Under the pieces are notes generated by a model that saw only the letters and a list, made by a program, of their open reading frames with translations, was not told where the DNA came from and made no database searches. Below are positions 7,934 to 16,454 of a DNA stretch of 64,000 bases, piece by piece (position 1 is the stretch's first letter; every line of letters begins with the position of its first letter). The translations under genes and the position numbers were made by a program. This DNA is from RUG705 sp934101175. GTDB lineage: Bacteria > Bacillota_I > Bacilli_A > RF39 > UBA660. The stretch lies in the NCBI GenBank assembly GCA_934101175.1, contig CAKOQC010000001.1, positions 186,001 to 250,000 on the forward strand, given 5' to 3'.

Positions 7934-8476
7934 TTATTTTATTTTTACTTTTGCTTTATTGATAATTTTTAAACTTTCTTCTATTTGTGGTTCTAATTCC
8001 TTAATTTCATCTAATGAATAATATTCCTTAGCAACATGGTCTTCAACATAATCACTAACTTCATTAAGACATACTTGATAGTTATTTTCTATTAGATATT
8101 CATAGAATTCTCTATTATACGTTGTATTTATTCCATCACTATAGACTAACATTTCCTCAGTTTCTAAATCATATAATTCCGCTCCACCTAACCAAGTAAC
8201 TTGATTTTGAAAAATATACTCATTTACTTCATATGTTTCTTTATTATAAAGTAAATAAACATTTTGACTATTGTATAGTTTTACCGCTTTTCCATTTTGC
8301 ATAGCATATTTATAATAGTCCTCAACATTAGAATGCTCCTGTGAAACAGAAACTCTACTTGGTTCTCCTCCATTTTCATTTTTACTACTAGTACATCCTG
8401 CAGTTCCAAGCATTACACCTGCTAATCCTAATGCCATTAACTTTTTCTTCATTTGAATTAATTTATATTTATTCAT
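7934..8476 (-). CDS. Putative lipoprotein of unknown function
   Basis: Protein of 180 residues with an N-terminal export signal (Lys-rich start, hydrophobic core LMALGLAGVMLG) and lipobox GTAGC, so it should be lipid-anchored outside the cell. The mature part is Ser/Asn/Glu-rich at first. It then holds a globular segment with EMLVYSDGINTTYNREFYEY and ends in KVKIK. I choose the ATG preceded by aaaggagg; longer in-frame starts lack an SD and would put a second hydrophobic stretch before the signal peptide. It is transcribed opposite to its neighbours. No family recognised. Confidence 0.75.
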   Translation of the reverse strand: MNKYKLIQMKKKLMALGLAGVMLGTAGCTSSKNENGGEPSRVSVSQEHSNVEDYYKYAMQNGKAVKLYNSQNVYLLYNKETYEVNEYIFQNQVTWLGGAELYDLETEEMLVYSDGINTTYNREFYEYLIENNYQVCLNEVSDYVEDHVAKEYYSLDEIKELEPQIEESLKIINKAKVKIK

Positions 8477-8701
8477 AATTCCTCCTTTAAAAATTACAAT
8501 TATTATAACATATTTCAAATATAAAACAATAATTTTTTTATAAAATTTGAACATTTTTCGCCGCATATAGAAGTTTTTATATTAAAGCATTATTAAAAAT
8601 TGATATTTTATATATCAAATCGCTATAAGAAAAAGATATAAATTGCTACGATAATTGCACCAAATTGAATGATAATTCAAATATTATTTTGAGAGTAATA
8701 T

Positions 8702-8726
8702 ACTAACTAGAAATAGTTAGTTTTTT
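8702..8726 (+). terminator. Orphan terminator without an upstream plus-strand gene
   Basis: Perfect 7-bp stem CTAACTA/TAGTTAG with a GAAA loop and six Ts. The nearest plus-strand gene upstream is more than 1 kb away across a minus-strand gene. A small RNA or the end of a deleted gene would explain it. Confidence 0.7.
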
Positions 8727-8805
8727 CAAATTTCAATTATTAAATACAATATTTATATGATTATTTGAATAGCCTTTCATTGCTAACAATCAATATTAAA
8801 AAAGA

Positions 8806-8834
8806 TTGACATTGATATACAAAAATGCTAAAAT
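8806..8834 (+). promoter_or_regulatory. Sigma-A-type promoter for the 8864 gene
   Basis: TTGACA (8806-8811), a 17-nt spacer and TAAAAT (8829-8834) lie 29 nt upstream of the ATG. Confidence 0.7.
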
Positions 8835-8863
8835 AATAACCTGTAAAAAAGGAGGAATTAATT

Positions 8864-9670
8864 ATGGAAATTTTATTTTTATGGTTAAGCACAAGCATTA
8901 CAAGTATCTGTATGGAAATGGCATATGAATTGAGAATGTTTAAAGATGTTGCTGATGCTGGATATAAAATAGATACGAAAAGGATATCAGATTTAAACAA
9001 GCAATTAAATCCAGATGCACCAAAAGCTACACTTTTATCGCTGTTAATACCAATATTTAATATTATACAAGTTTTCCAAAGGACAGTTCAATATAATAAT
9101 GCTAGATCTATGATATTGGATCAATTAAATGCAATGGATGCATTAAAAGAAATGTCAGAAATAGAAAAAGAAGAATATTCTAAAAATCCAACTGGATTAA
9201 ATGCACTCATTGTACAAACAAAAATGGAAATACGTTTATTAAATGCTGAAAAATTAACAATTGATGATGAAAACGAAAAAAGTGAATTTATTTATGAAAT
9301 GAATGGCTCTTTAAAAGACATAACAATTTTAAAGGTCAGTGGAGATGCTGCTAAATTAACAGTTGACGAACAAAAGGAAAAAATTGCTAACAGTTTTAGA
9401 AAAATGGTTTCAGCAGTAATGGAAAAATATGGAGACAAAGAAAGTTTTGTAAATGCACTACGCAATAACACTAATTTAGATTTAAGTAATAGTTTAGATA
9501 ATAAAAAAGAAGAAAATGTTGAGCCTGTAAAATTAAGTAAATTAAGTATTGATGAACAAAAGCAAGCATTAGAAAACTTAAGAAACAAATTAATAGAAAA
9601 ACAACAAAAATCACAAAAATCACAATCACATACTGAAAGTGAACCAACTTTAACAAAGAAAAGAAAATAG
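8864..9670 (+). CDS. Membrane protein of unknown function with a charged C-terminal tail
   Basis: Protein of 268 residues. The N-terminus is hydrophobic (about 2-20), and a second hydrophobic segment with a proline (about 56-72, LLSLLIPIFNIIQVF) suggests a hairpin or two-pass membrane anchor. The remaining 190 residues are Lys/Glu-rich and helical, with SIDEQKQALENLRNKLIEKQ near the end, and finish in a Ser/Lys-rich tail. An SD (aaaggagga) and a good promoter lie upstream. A truncated paralogue sits at 6079-6207, so the family has been duplicated in this block. Immediately followed by another unknown gene; both end at the terminator at 10351. Not recognised. Confidence 0.75.
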   Translation: MEILFLWLSTSITSICMEMAYELRMFKDVADAGYKIDTKRISDLNKQLNPDAPKATLLSLLIPIFNIIQVFQRTVQYNNARSMILDQLNAMDALKEMSEIEKEEYSKNPTGLNALIVQTKMEIRLLNAEKLTIDDENEKSEFIYEMNGSLKDITILKVSGDAAKLTVDEQKEKIANSFRKMVSAVMEKYGDKESFVNALRNNTNLDLSNSLDNKKEENVEPVKLSKLSIDEQKQALENLRNKLIEKQQKSQKSQSHTESEPTLTKKRK

Positions 9671-9757
9671 TACAGGATAAACACATGAGTAAAAATCTTG
9701 CAATATTACATACTGGATGATAAAATATATGTCAAATTTGTAATTTCAAAGGAGAAA

Positions 9758-10282
9758 ATGAAAATAAGTGATAACAAAAAAGTATCAGGAACAAATGAAA
9801 ATAATATAAACAAAAGCAAAAAAAGCTATGAAGAATTAAGTAACATGTTGAAATCTCTAAATACTATTAATGATAATATAAACTATAGTACTGATATAAA
9901 TAAATTTAATAATGACTGTTCAAAACTTATAAAATTCATTAAAGAAACTATTAGTGATAATAATTTTCACGCACTATACATTCAAAGAAAGAAAAATATA
10001 ATAATATACGGTAAATATATTCAAGGAATAAAAGCAAACATGGATATCATTGAAATGATAAGTAATGAGGACTTAAAAAATATATATGAATTATTAAAAA
10101 TTGAATTCTTACCATATTTTGTTAGCGGATGTAAACATACATTTGGCGTTGGATGGTCATTAAGACCAAAAATTGGAGAAAATATAATGATAAATATATA
10201 TAGTGATATCCCTAGTGATAGTAATTGGTTCTATGAAGAAGCTCTTAAAGAAATAAACAAAAATCATCAAAGAACAAAATAA
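9758..10282 (+). CDS. Protein of unknown function, 174 residues
   Basis: Not recognised. Soluble and charged; the first 70 residues are Asn/Lys/Ser-rich and likely helical (SYEELSNMLKSLNTINDNIN). The second half contains a denser segment, HTFGVGWSLRPKIGENI, followed by a short helical end. I place the start at the ATG after aaaggag (9748-9754). The frame is open upstream to a TTG at 9698, but that start has no SD. It follows the membrane protein gene by about 90 nt and shares its terminator, so they may be co-expressed. A short frame beginning at 9685 (MSKNLAILHTG, then stop) lies in the gap and may be a remnant. Confidence 0.65.
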   Translation: MKISDNKKVSGTNENNINKSKKSYEELSNMLKSLNTINDNINYSTDINKFNNDCSKLIKFIKETISDNNFHALYIQRKKNIIIYGKYIQGIKANMDIIEMISNEDLKNIYELLKIEFLPYFVSGCKHTFGVGWSLRPKIGENIMINIYSDIPSDSNWFYEEALKEINKNHQRTK

Positions 10283-10288
10283 AAAAGA

Positions 10289-10466
10289 TATAATTATAAA
10301 TATCCACAAGATTATATCATTTAAAGACATATTTAAATTTTAATACATATTCAGCCTAAAACTAGGCTGATTTTTTTCATATTTAAAATCAAAAATATTC
10401 TTTTATAATCATAAAATAAATGATAAAATATTAATATAATAATTAGTTAATAATAAAGGAATGATA
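10289..10466 (+). repeat. Direct repeat copy 2 (terminator plus promoter-like cassette)
   Basis: Homologous to 7460-7612 with a handful of substitutions and a short extra segment near 10300-10345. It runs from the end of the preceding operon through the terminator to the SD of the 10469 gene. See the decayed partner at 7804-7925. Confidence 0.85.
10351..10377 (+). terminator. Terminator in repeat copy 2
   Basis: Same hairpin as at 7496: stem TCAGCCTA/TAGGCTGA, AAAC loop, seven Ts. Confidence 0.88.
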
Positions 10467-10468
10467 AT

Positions 10469-10828
10469 ATGTATAATTTTAATTTACTAAGTAATGAAAA
10501 TATAAAAATAATATCTGATAATAGTAAAGTATATATAAATAATACCTTCAAAGAATGTACTACTATTATTACCAATTTAAGATTATTAATCTTAGACTAC
10601 CCTAGCAATATTTCAAATTCAATGGAAGACTTAAGAACATCACAAAGAATAAATTATATAAAAAAGAAAGAAATAATTTTTGAACTAAAACTCAAAAATA
10701 TTATAAATATTGAAACTAAAAATGAAGAAATAAAAATATTCTTATCAAAAACTACCCATATCACTATAAAAGATAAAAGTCTTCTCCCCTATTTAAAATC
10801 ATCGTTTTCTTCACTCAAAAATAATTAA
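10469..10828 (+). CDS. Small protein of unknown function, possibly PH-like
   Basis: Protein of 119 residues with no membrane segment. The run of alternating strands (NIKIISDNSKVYINNTF, CTTIITNLRLLILDYP, IIFELKLKNIINIETK, EIKIFLSKTTHITIKD) followed by a final helix is the pattern of a bacterial PH or GRAM-like domain, but I cannot show this from motifs. Its upstream region is duplicated at 7460-7612 with a broken copy of this gene at 7804-7925. SD aaagga precedes the ATG. It lies 42 nt before the large repeat-sigma gene and could be transcribed with it, although a TATAAT-like box lies between. Confidence 0.65.
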   Translation: MYNFNLLSNENIKIISDNSKVYINNTFKECTTIITNLRLLILDYPSNISNSMEDLRTSQRINYIKKKEIIFELKLKNIINIETKNEEIKIFLSKTTHITIKDKSLLPYLKSSFSSLKNN

Positions 10829-10870
10829 ATGTGATATAATATAAAGCCAAGCAATTTAGGTGGTGATATT

Positions 10871-13129
10871 ATGCAAGAAAGTAAATATTTCTATCACGGC
10901 ATACCTTTATCTAAATACTGTGAAGATAACGATATCAATATAAATACCATAAGAACTAGAATATGGAAACTGAAACAAAAAGAAAAATATAAAAACTATT
11001 CAGAACAAGAAATTGTAAATATAGTTATAGAAAATTATGGTACTAATAATGTTAAATACATGTATAAAGGTACAACCCTAAGACAATACTGTTTAGAAAA
11101 TGGTATTAGTGTAGAAACTATCCACTCTAGAATAAATACTTTAAAAAAAGAAAATAAAAATCTATCAAATGATGAATTAGTAATTTTAGCCATGGAAAAA
11201 TTTGATAATAAAAATTTTAGATTTTTTTATAAAGGATCATCATTAAAAGAATATTGCAAAAGCCATCCGGACATTAACTATAACGCCATTAGAATGTATA
11301 TTAATAGAGAAAAAGAAAAACATTCAGAATTATCCGATGAAGAATTAATTGATAAATATATAGCTAAAGAACACAAAGGAAATTATAAATATTACTATTT
11401 AGGAATTCCATTAAAACAATATTGTTATGAAAATAATTTGAATTATAAAAATTTAATTTCATACATAAGCAGATATAAACATAATAATAGTTCTAAAGAT
11501 TTAACTGATGATGAACTTATCGAAGCAATCTTAGACAAATACCAGCCTTTTGAGCCTAAATACTTATATCAAGGACTAACCTTAAGAGAATATTGTATTA
11601 AAAATAACTTATCTTATTATAGTGTAGTTTCTTTTGTAAAAAGAAAATTATTAAAAGATAACACTCAAAATATTAATAATCTAATTGATGAAGGAATAAA
11701 AACAATAAACAGATATGGAATTATCTACTATTACAAAGGAATACCACTAAAGGATTATGCTAAGCAAAATAATTTAAATGCAAGTTCAATTCGTTGTGCT
11801 ATATTAAGAAAGCAAATAAGAAGCAATAAGCAATTACAAGAAATCATAGATGAATGCATAGAAACTTATCAAAAATTTTCTATCAAGTATTATTACAAAG
11901 GAATACCACTTATAACATATTGTAATCGTATCGGTCTAAATTATAATACAGTAATTCAAAAATATTTGTATGAATATGCAGATATTACCGATATCAATAT
12001 AGATAAAGCTATTAGTCAAATCGTAGATAATTATATAGAAAACCCACCAGTAAAAACAAAATATTATTTCAATAATCAATCATTAACCAAATTTTGTGAT
12101 GTTAATGGATATCCTTATTTAGCAATTTGGAGAAGAATTAAGACACTTGAAACTAAAGATGAAATACTAAATAATGATCAAATTATAGAATTAGCAATTA
12201 AAAAATATGAAAGTAGATTGCAAATAGATAAAATAAATGAAATATTTAATAAACTTAAAAATATTAAAGAAAACGATATAAATGAAATAAAAAATATATG
12301 TGACTTTCTAAAAATTGATTTTGAAAATGTAACCGATTTAGTTAAGATGGACTTCTCATACAGTCAAGCAATTAAAATGATTTGGCATTTCTGGGATAAA
12401 CTAGATAACAATAGTTATAAGATTATTACTGATAAAAAAATAAAAGATATTTTTACTTTAATTGACAATCTTAAAAATTCCAATATGGAAATTAAAAAAA
12501 TAGAAAAATTTGAATTATATGATTTAATAGGAATATATAAAAGTGAATTATATGATACAAGAAATGAAATATTATTAAGACAAAATAAATACATTCATAA
12601 AACGTTATATTCATTATGTAGTAGTTACAATATTCCCGTTAATAGTAGTAATTATGAAGATTTTAAAAGTGAAATTAAATATTATCTATTAATGGTCATA
12701 GATAGAACTAATTTAAATATTTGTGGTCAGATAATTAAATATATGGATTTAACTGTAAAAGGCTATTTTAGAATGTATTTAAAAAAATATAAACTTCAAA
12801 ATAATATCTTATCATTAAATGCTCCAAAACATTCTGGTAATGATTATGTCAAAAATAAAAAAACTATAATGGACTATATCGCTGATCCAAATAATCAATA
12901 TGAAAGTTCAAAAAACACTTCATTTAGTTCAAATATGATGAAAGTACTATCATCATTACCATCAGAAGATTTATCATTTATTATGTTAAAATATCAAGAA
13001 AATTATAGTGATGAAGATTTAATGAATTATTTTGATTTATCATATGATGAAATAAAGCAAAAAGAAAATAGAATACTTTTACTACTACGAAATAATGATA
13101 ATGTCAAGGTATTGAGAAAAGTAAAGTAA
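10871..13129 (+). CDS. Repeat protein with eight HTH-like modules fused to a sigma-70-like C-terminus
   Basis: Protein of 752 residues. The first 450 or so residues are eight copies of a module of about 56 residues, starting near residues 6, 62, 118, 173, 231, 287, 341 and 398. The consensus is Y-Y-Y-K-G-I-P-L-K-x-Y-C, then Asn-rich helix turns and LSDEELI. Similar YKG...L..W/YC...G/N..Y.T modules occur in phage DNA-binding proteins. The C-terminus looks like a sigma factor. A helical region-2-like stretch is followed by ILSLNAPKHSGN and MDYIADPN (as in the region 3-4 linker of RpoD), then a region-4-like HTH around LPSEDLSFIMLKYQENYSDE. SD ggtggtgat overlaps the start region. Function in transcription is an inference; no standard family architecture is known to me. 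Confidence 0.7.
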   Translation: MQESKYFYHGIPLSKYCEDNDININTIRTRIWKLKQKEKYKNYSEQEIVNIVIENYGTNNVKYMYKGTTLRQYCLENGISVETIHSRINTLKKENKNLSNDELVILAMEKFDNKNFRFFYKGSSLKEYCKSHPDINYNAIRMYINREKEKHSELSDEELIDKYIAKEHKGNYKYYYLGIPLKQYCYENNLNYKNLISYISRYKHNNSSKDLTDDELIEAILDKYQPFEPKYLYQGLTLREYCIKNNLSYYSVVSFVKRKLLKDNTQNINNLIDEGIKTINRYGIIYYYKGIPLKDYAKQNNLNASSIRCAILRKQIRSNKQLQEIIDECIETYQKFSIKYYYKGIPLITYCNRIGLNYNTVIQKYLYEYADITDINIDKAISQIVDNYIENPPVKTKYYFNNQSLTKFCDVNGYPYLAIWRRIKTLETKDEILNNDQIIELAIKKYESRLQIDKINEIFNKLKNIKENDINEIKNICDFLKIDFENVTDLVKMDFSYSQAIKMIWHFWDKLDNNSYKIITDKKIKDIFTLIDNLKNSNMEIKKIEKFELYDLIGIYKSELYDTRNEILLRQNKYIHKTLYSLCSSYNIPVNSSNYEDFKSEIKYYLLMVIDRTNLNICGQIIKYMDLTVKGYFRMYLKKYKLQNNILSLNAPKHSGNDYVKNKKTIMDYIADPNNQYESSKNTSFSSNMMKVLSSLPSEDLSFIMLKYQENYSDEDLMNYFDLSYDEIKQKENRILLLLRNNDNVKVLRKVK

Positions 13130-13216
13130 ATATAATTAATAAACTTATTCCGTAATATTTACAAAATACACTATTATGTATAGCAAAGATGCATCATCCT
13201 AACTTATCAAGCATCA

Positions 13217-13245
13217 TTGACACAAAGGCACTATTATGATAAAAT
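13217..13245 (+). promoter_or_regulatory. Sigma-A-type promoter for the 13277 gene
   Basis: TTGACA (13217-13222), a 17-nt spacer and TAAAAT (13240-13245) lie 31 nt upstream of the ATG. This argues against a longer TTG-initiated reading that would begin inside the -35 box. Confidence 0.75.
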
Positions 13246-13276
13246 ACTACCTTGGCAACAGAAAGGGGAAAATCTC

Positions 13277-13861
13277 ATGAAAAAGATAGAAAAAATTGAT
13301 TTCAATAAAGTAATCGTAGGAAACGTAAGCAATATGTTTTCTGAAGAAAGATTTATAGAATTAAAAGAGCTAGCAAAAAAGGAACGCGCAGGTATTGATA
13401 AGTCTAGGAGATATGGAAAATATACTTCAATGCACACTATGCCACAAGATAGAGCATATAGTAAAAAGAATTATACCGACCAAGAAAAGAACTTTATCTA
13501 TGCCAATATAATCTTTCAAGATAACGAAAAATTCTTAAGATTATTAAATAAAAGTATTATTCCATCAGGATTATGTGAATGTGATTATAAATCATTATCA
13601 TCACTTATCAATATGTTAAAATACCTAAAATTAAAAAGTAAAGCCAAAAAAGAATATGATGCTCATGACTTAAAAATATATAAATATTGTCTATTATCAA
13701 TAAGTATCTTTACTACAACCATCAGTATCAATATTGGTGATACTAATCCAGAACCAATTATCACTAAAATTGCTGAAATAATCAGTACTGATAAAGAACT
13801 ATTTGATAAAATAGATAAAGAAGAAGAAAAAACTATTACTAAAGAACTTAAATTATTCTAA
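13277..13861 (+). CDS. Protein of unknown function, 194 residues
   Basis: Not recognised. Soluble, Lys-rich protein. The N-terminal third includes KKERAGIDKSRRYGKYTSMH and the middle is helical, with Leu/Lys repeats (LINMLKYLKLKSKAKKEYD). A more hydrophobic stretch, YCLLSISIFTTTISINIGD, near residue 150 could be a buried strand pair rather than a membrane helix. The C-terminus is acidic then basic. The start is the ATG after aaagggg, supported by the promoter just upstream. It is the last gene of the accessory block and ends at a terminator, so it appears monocistronic. Confidence 0.7.
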   Translation: MKKIEKIDFNKVIVGNVSNMFSEERFIELKELAKKERAGIDKSRRYGKYTSMHTMPQDRAYSKKNYTDQEKNFIYANIIFQDNEKFLRLLNKSIIPSGLCECDYKSLSSLINMLKYLKLKSKAKKEYDAHDLKIYKYCLLSISIFTTTISINIGDTNPEPIITKIAEIISTDKELFDKIDKEEEKTITKELKLF

Positions 13862-13888
13862 AAAACTAATACATTAAAAATATATATC

Positions 13889-13916
13889 AAGATGCCTCCC
13901 CATAGACATCTTTTTC
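13889..13916 (+). terminator. Terminator after the 13277 gene
   Basis: Stem AAGATG/CATCTT with a 12-nt loop followed by TTTTTCT. Confidence 0.7.
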
Positions 13917-13979
13917 TATTTAACAGTAGCTATTTTTCTCATTTTTTAGTATAATTATAAATATGAAAAAGGAGAATTT

Positions 13980-14633
13980 ATGAAGAAAAAGAACAAATCT
14001 GACAATAAATTACTTATTATAAATAATAAAAAATATATTATATTATTTATATCACTACTATTATTCGTTATTTTAACTTATTATATTTTTAATAACAAAA
14101 TTAACTATCTAGATACTAGTATTCAAGATTTAATGATAAGCATTAGAAGTGACAATCTCACTAACTTTATAACTATAATCACTGATCTAGGAAGTCCTTA
14201 TACTTTAATAACAATTACAGTATTATTATTCTTTATTAATAAAAACAAAAGAATTCCTATACTAATAACTCTTAATCTAATATGTTCAGCTATAATTAGT
14301 AAACTAGTAGTCTTCTTATCAAAAAGAAACAACTTATTAGAAGCAAGCTTAATTGCTATTGAGGAAGGATCTAGTTATAAAGCAGGCCACCCAATGATAA
14401 GTATAGCTTTCTATATGTATCTATCTTATCTCATATATAAAAGTACTAAAAATAAGATATTTAAATCTTGTATAATTGCCCTTCTATTTATTTTAATTAT
14501 CATGATTAGTTTTAGTCATATATATTTAGGAACATATTATTTATCAGACATATTAAGTAGTCTTCTTCTATCAATATCATATCTTATGTTATTTATAAGT
14601 ATTACTAAAAATTATTTAGAGAAGGTGAAATAA
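13980..14633 (+). CDS. PAP2-superfamily membrane protein with altered catalytic residues
   Basis: Integral membrane protein of 217 residues with about six membrane segments and the layout of PAP2 lipid phosphatases (undecaprenyl-pyrophosphate phosphatase type). The three family motifs are only partly kept. Motif 1 is reduced to KLVVFLSKRNN. Motif 2 reads KAGHP with its His at 137. Motif 3 reads SHIYLGTYYLSD, where the usual Arg is His180 and the usual nucleophilic His is Tyr186. With the nucleophile gone, normal phosphatase chemistry is unlikely, so the protein may be a non-catalytic relative. SD aaaaggag precedes the ATG. The stop codon overlaps the next start by one base (TAATG), so it is coupled to tmcAL. 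Confidence 0.8.
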   Translation: MKKKNKSDNKLLIINNKKYIILFISLLLFVILTYYIFNNKINYLDTSIQDLMISIRSDNLTNFITIITDLGSPYTLITITVLLFFINKNKRIPILITLNLICSAIISKLVVFLSKRNNLLEASLIAIEEGSSYKAGHPMISIAFYMYLSYLIYKSTKNKIFKSCIIALLFILIIMISFSHIYLGTYYLSDILSSLLLSISYLMLFISITKNYLEKVK

Positions 14634-15772
14634 TGAAAATTATAGGTATAATTGCTGAATACAATCCCTTTCATCTAGGACATCGCTATCAGATAGAACA
14701 AATCAAAAAAATGTATCCTAATTCTTTAATTATCGCTATTATTAGTACTCATTATACAGAACGTGGAGACATTTCAATTATAAATAAATGGAATAAAACT
14801 AAAATATGTCTTCAAGAAGGTATTGATTTAGTCGTAGAACTCCCTACTCTCTACGCTACGCAATCTGCTGATATGTTTGCTTATGGAGCTTTAAAAATAT
14901 TAAATGAATTAAAAATAGATACTTTAGTATTTGGTAGTGAAAGTAATAATCTTGATAATCTTATAAACTTAGCTAATATTCAAATAAATAATAAAGAATA
15001 TGATGAATTAGTTAAAAATTATTTAGATAAAGGTTTAAACTATCCTACTGCTATGAGTAAAGCCCTAAAAGATATCACTAAAATAGAAATAAATAAACCT
15101 AATGACTTATTAGGATTATCTTATATAAAACAAATTATAAAGAATAACTACCCTATTACTCCTATATCTATTAAAAGAACTAATAACTATCATGACAAAT
15201 CTATTACTTCTAATATTATAAATGCCAGTCTAATAAGAGAATTATACTTAAAAAAAGAAGATATCTCTCCTTACATTCCCAAAATAACTAATGAATATCT
15301 TTATCAAAACCTATCATTAAATAATGCTTATCCATACTTACTATATAATATTATTAATAATAAAAATAATCTAAAAGATTATCTAGATATTGATGAAGGC
15401 ATTGATAGTAGAATTCTTAAAAATATCAATTCTTCTAATACTTGGTCTGATTTAGTAATGAATATTAAAACTAAAAGATATACTTATAATAAAATTAATC
15501 GTATGTTATTACATATCTTACTAAACATCAAAAAAGAAGATAATACTGGTGAAATATATTTAAGAATACTAGGATTTAACAATTCTGGAAGAAATTATTT
15601 AAATAAGATTAAAAAATCTTTAGATATTAAAATGTTTACAAGTTACAAACCGTCATTATTAGCGGTACTTGATCTTGAATATAATTCAACATATATCTAT
15701 TCAATTATCGTAAATGATCCATCTTTAATCGCTAAAGAATATCAAAGTAAGCCTATTATTTACAACAAATAG
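14633..15772 (+). CDS. tmcAL: tRNA(Met) cytidine acetate ligase (YlbM/TmcAL family)
   Basis: Cytoplasmic enzyme of 379 residues that in Bacillota makes N4-acetylcytidine at the wobble base of elongator tRNA(Met) using acetate and ATP. The N-terminal nucleotidyltransferase-like domain starts GIIAEYNPFHLGH, with the HxGH signature at residues 14-17. It continues with ELPTLYATQSADMFAYGA and LVFGSES, both typical of YlbM. The usual SGNFxQRGE loop is STHYTERGD here, a modest variation. The C-terminal domain is more divergent and Asn-rich. The start overlaps the PAP2-like stop by one base. The 3' end overlaps a convergent gene by 17 bp. Confidence 0.92.
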   Translation: MKIIGIIAEYNPFHLGHRYQIEQIKKMYPNSLIIAIISTHYTERGDISIINKWNKTKICLQEGIDLVVELPTLYATQSADMFAYGALKILNELKIDTLVFGSESNNLDNLINLANIQINNKEYDELVKNYLDKGLNYPTAMSKALKDITKIEINKPNDLLGLSYIKQIIKNNYPITPISIKRTNNYHDKSITSNIINASLIRELYLKKEDISPYIPKITNEYLYQNLSLNNAYPYLLYNIINNKNNLKDYLDIDEGIDSRILKNINSSNTWSDLVMNIKTKRYTYNKINRMLLHILLNIKKEDNTGEIYLRILGFNNSGRNYLNKIKKSLDIKMFTSYKPSLLAVLDLEYNSTYIYSIIVNDPSLIAKEYQSKPIIYNK

Positions 15773-16193
15773 CTTGCTTTTTTAATATCTCATTAAGTAT
15801 ATCAACTACTTCATCAGATAGAAATTTATGAGCATAGTCTATCATTTTATTTTTTCTTAATTTAAATAAATATCCTAATTTAATAATATTATTTTCATAA
15901 TTATCTTTATCTATATTCATAATATTAATATAGTTAACAAAAACATTATCTCTCTCTTCTATTTTAATCATACATTTTCCAGGAGAAAAACGATATACAT
16001 ATCTATTAAATCTATTATTACTAACATTATCATATATATCAATTATAATCATATTTCCCTCTTCCTTTATTCTAAACAAATAATTATAATCATATAATTC
16101 TTGATAATTAAACATATCTTTAATAAATTGTGTCATTAGTTTTTTTCTATCTATCGTTTCTATAAACTCTTTCATTAATACCCTTTTATTCAT
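15756..16193 (-). CDS. Protein of unknown function, 145 residues
   Basis: Not recognised. Soluble protein with an N-terminal helix (MKEFIETIDRKKLMTQFIKD), then alternating strands (YLFRIKEEGNMIIIDIYDN, RYVYRFSPGKCMIKIEE) and a helical C-terminus ending in a Cys pair. The ATG has a reasonable SD (aggagatg). The gene runs convergently into tmcAL with a 17-bp overlap of the coding ends, so transcription of the two could interfere. Nothing in the sequence points to a role. Confidence 0.7.
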   Translation of the reverse strand: MNKRVLMKEFIETIDRKKLMTQFIKDMFNYQELYDYNYLFRIKEEGNMIIIDIYDNVSNNRFNRYVYRFSPGKCMIKIEERDNVFVNYINIMNIDKDNYENNIIKLGYLFKLRKNKMIDYAHKFLSDEVVDILNEILKKQAICCK

Positions 16194-16351
16194 ACTCCAT
16201 CTCCTATGTTATAAAAATATCATAATAATTATACTAAGTCAATTTTTAAGTTCAAAATATCATAAAATGTTAACTAATTGGTAACATTTTCATGCATAAT
16301 CATCGTATTAGTATCCATAAAATATTAAATAAAAACTCAATATATTTTAAT

Positions 16352-16391
16352 CATCTGTTTCTTACTTTAAGTGGTAAATATCAAACAGATG
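16352..16391. other. Hairpin upstream of the FemAB-type gene
   Basis: A 9-bp perfect inverted repeat, CATCTGTTT/AAACAGATG, surrounds a 22-nt loop. It lies 64 nt upstream of the start codon at 16455 and has no U-run, so it may be an mRNA leader structure rather than a terminator. Confidence 0.4.
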
Positions 16392-16454
16392 TAATATATA
16401 TTTATTTTTTCTATAATTTATGGTATAATAACAATCTCAGAAAGGAGTATGCTT

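Larger units (their letters stand above)
8477..8863. other. Gene-free interval between divergent genes, with an orphan plus-strand terminator
   Basis: The 387 nt hold the minus-strand lipoprotein SD and promoter region, a TGATAT...ATATCA palindrome near 8600, the hairpin terminator at 8702-8726 and the promoter at 8806-8834 for the next gene. No convincing ORF lies between them, so the plus-strand terminator has no visible client. Confidence 0.6.

Noticed and set aside
7676..7972. Open frame of 98 codons on the plus strand
   Set aside because: It runs through the inserted segment, the decayed small gene and the end of the lipoprotein gene; it does not match the start or frame of the intact 10469 gene over its whole length.
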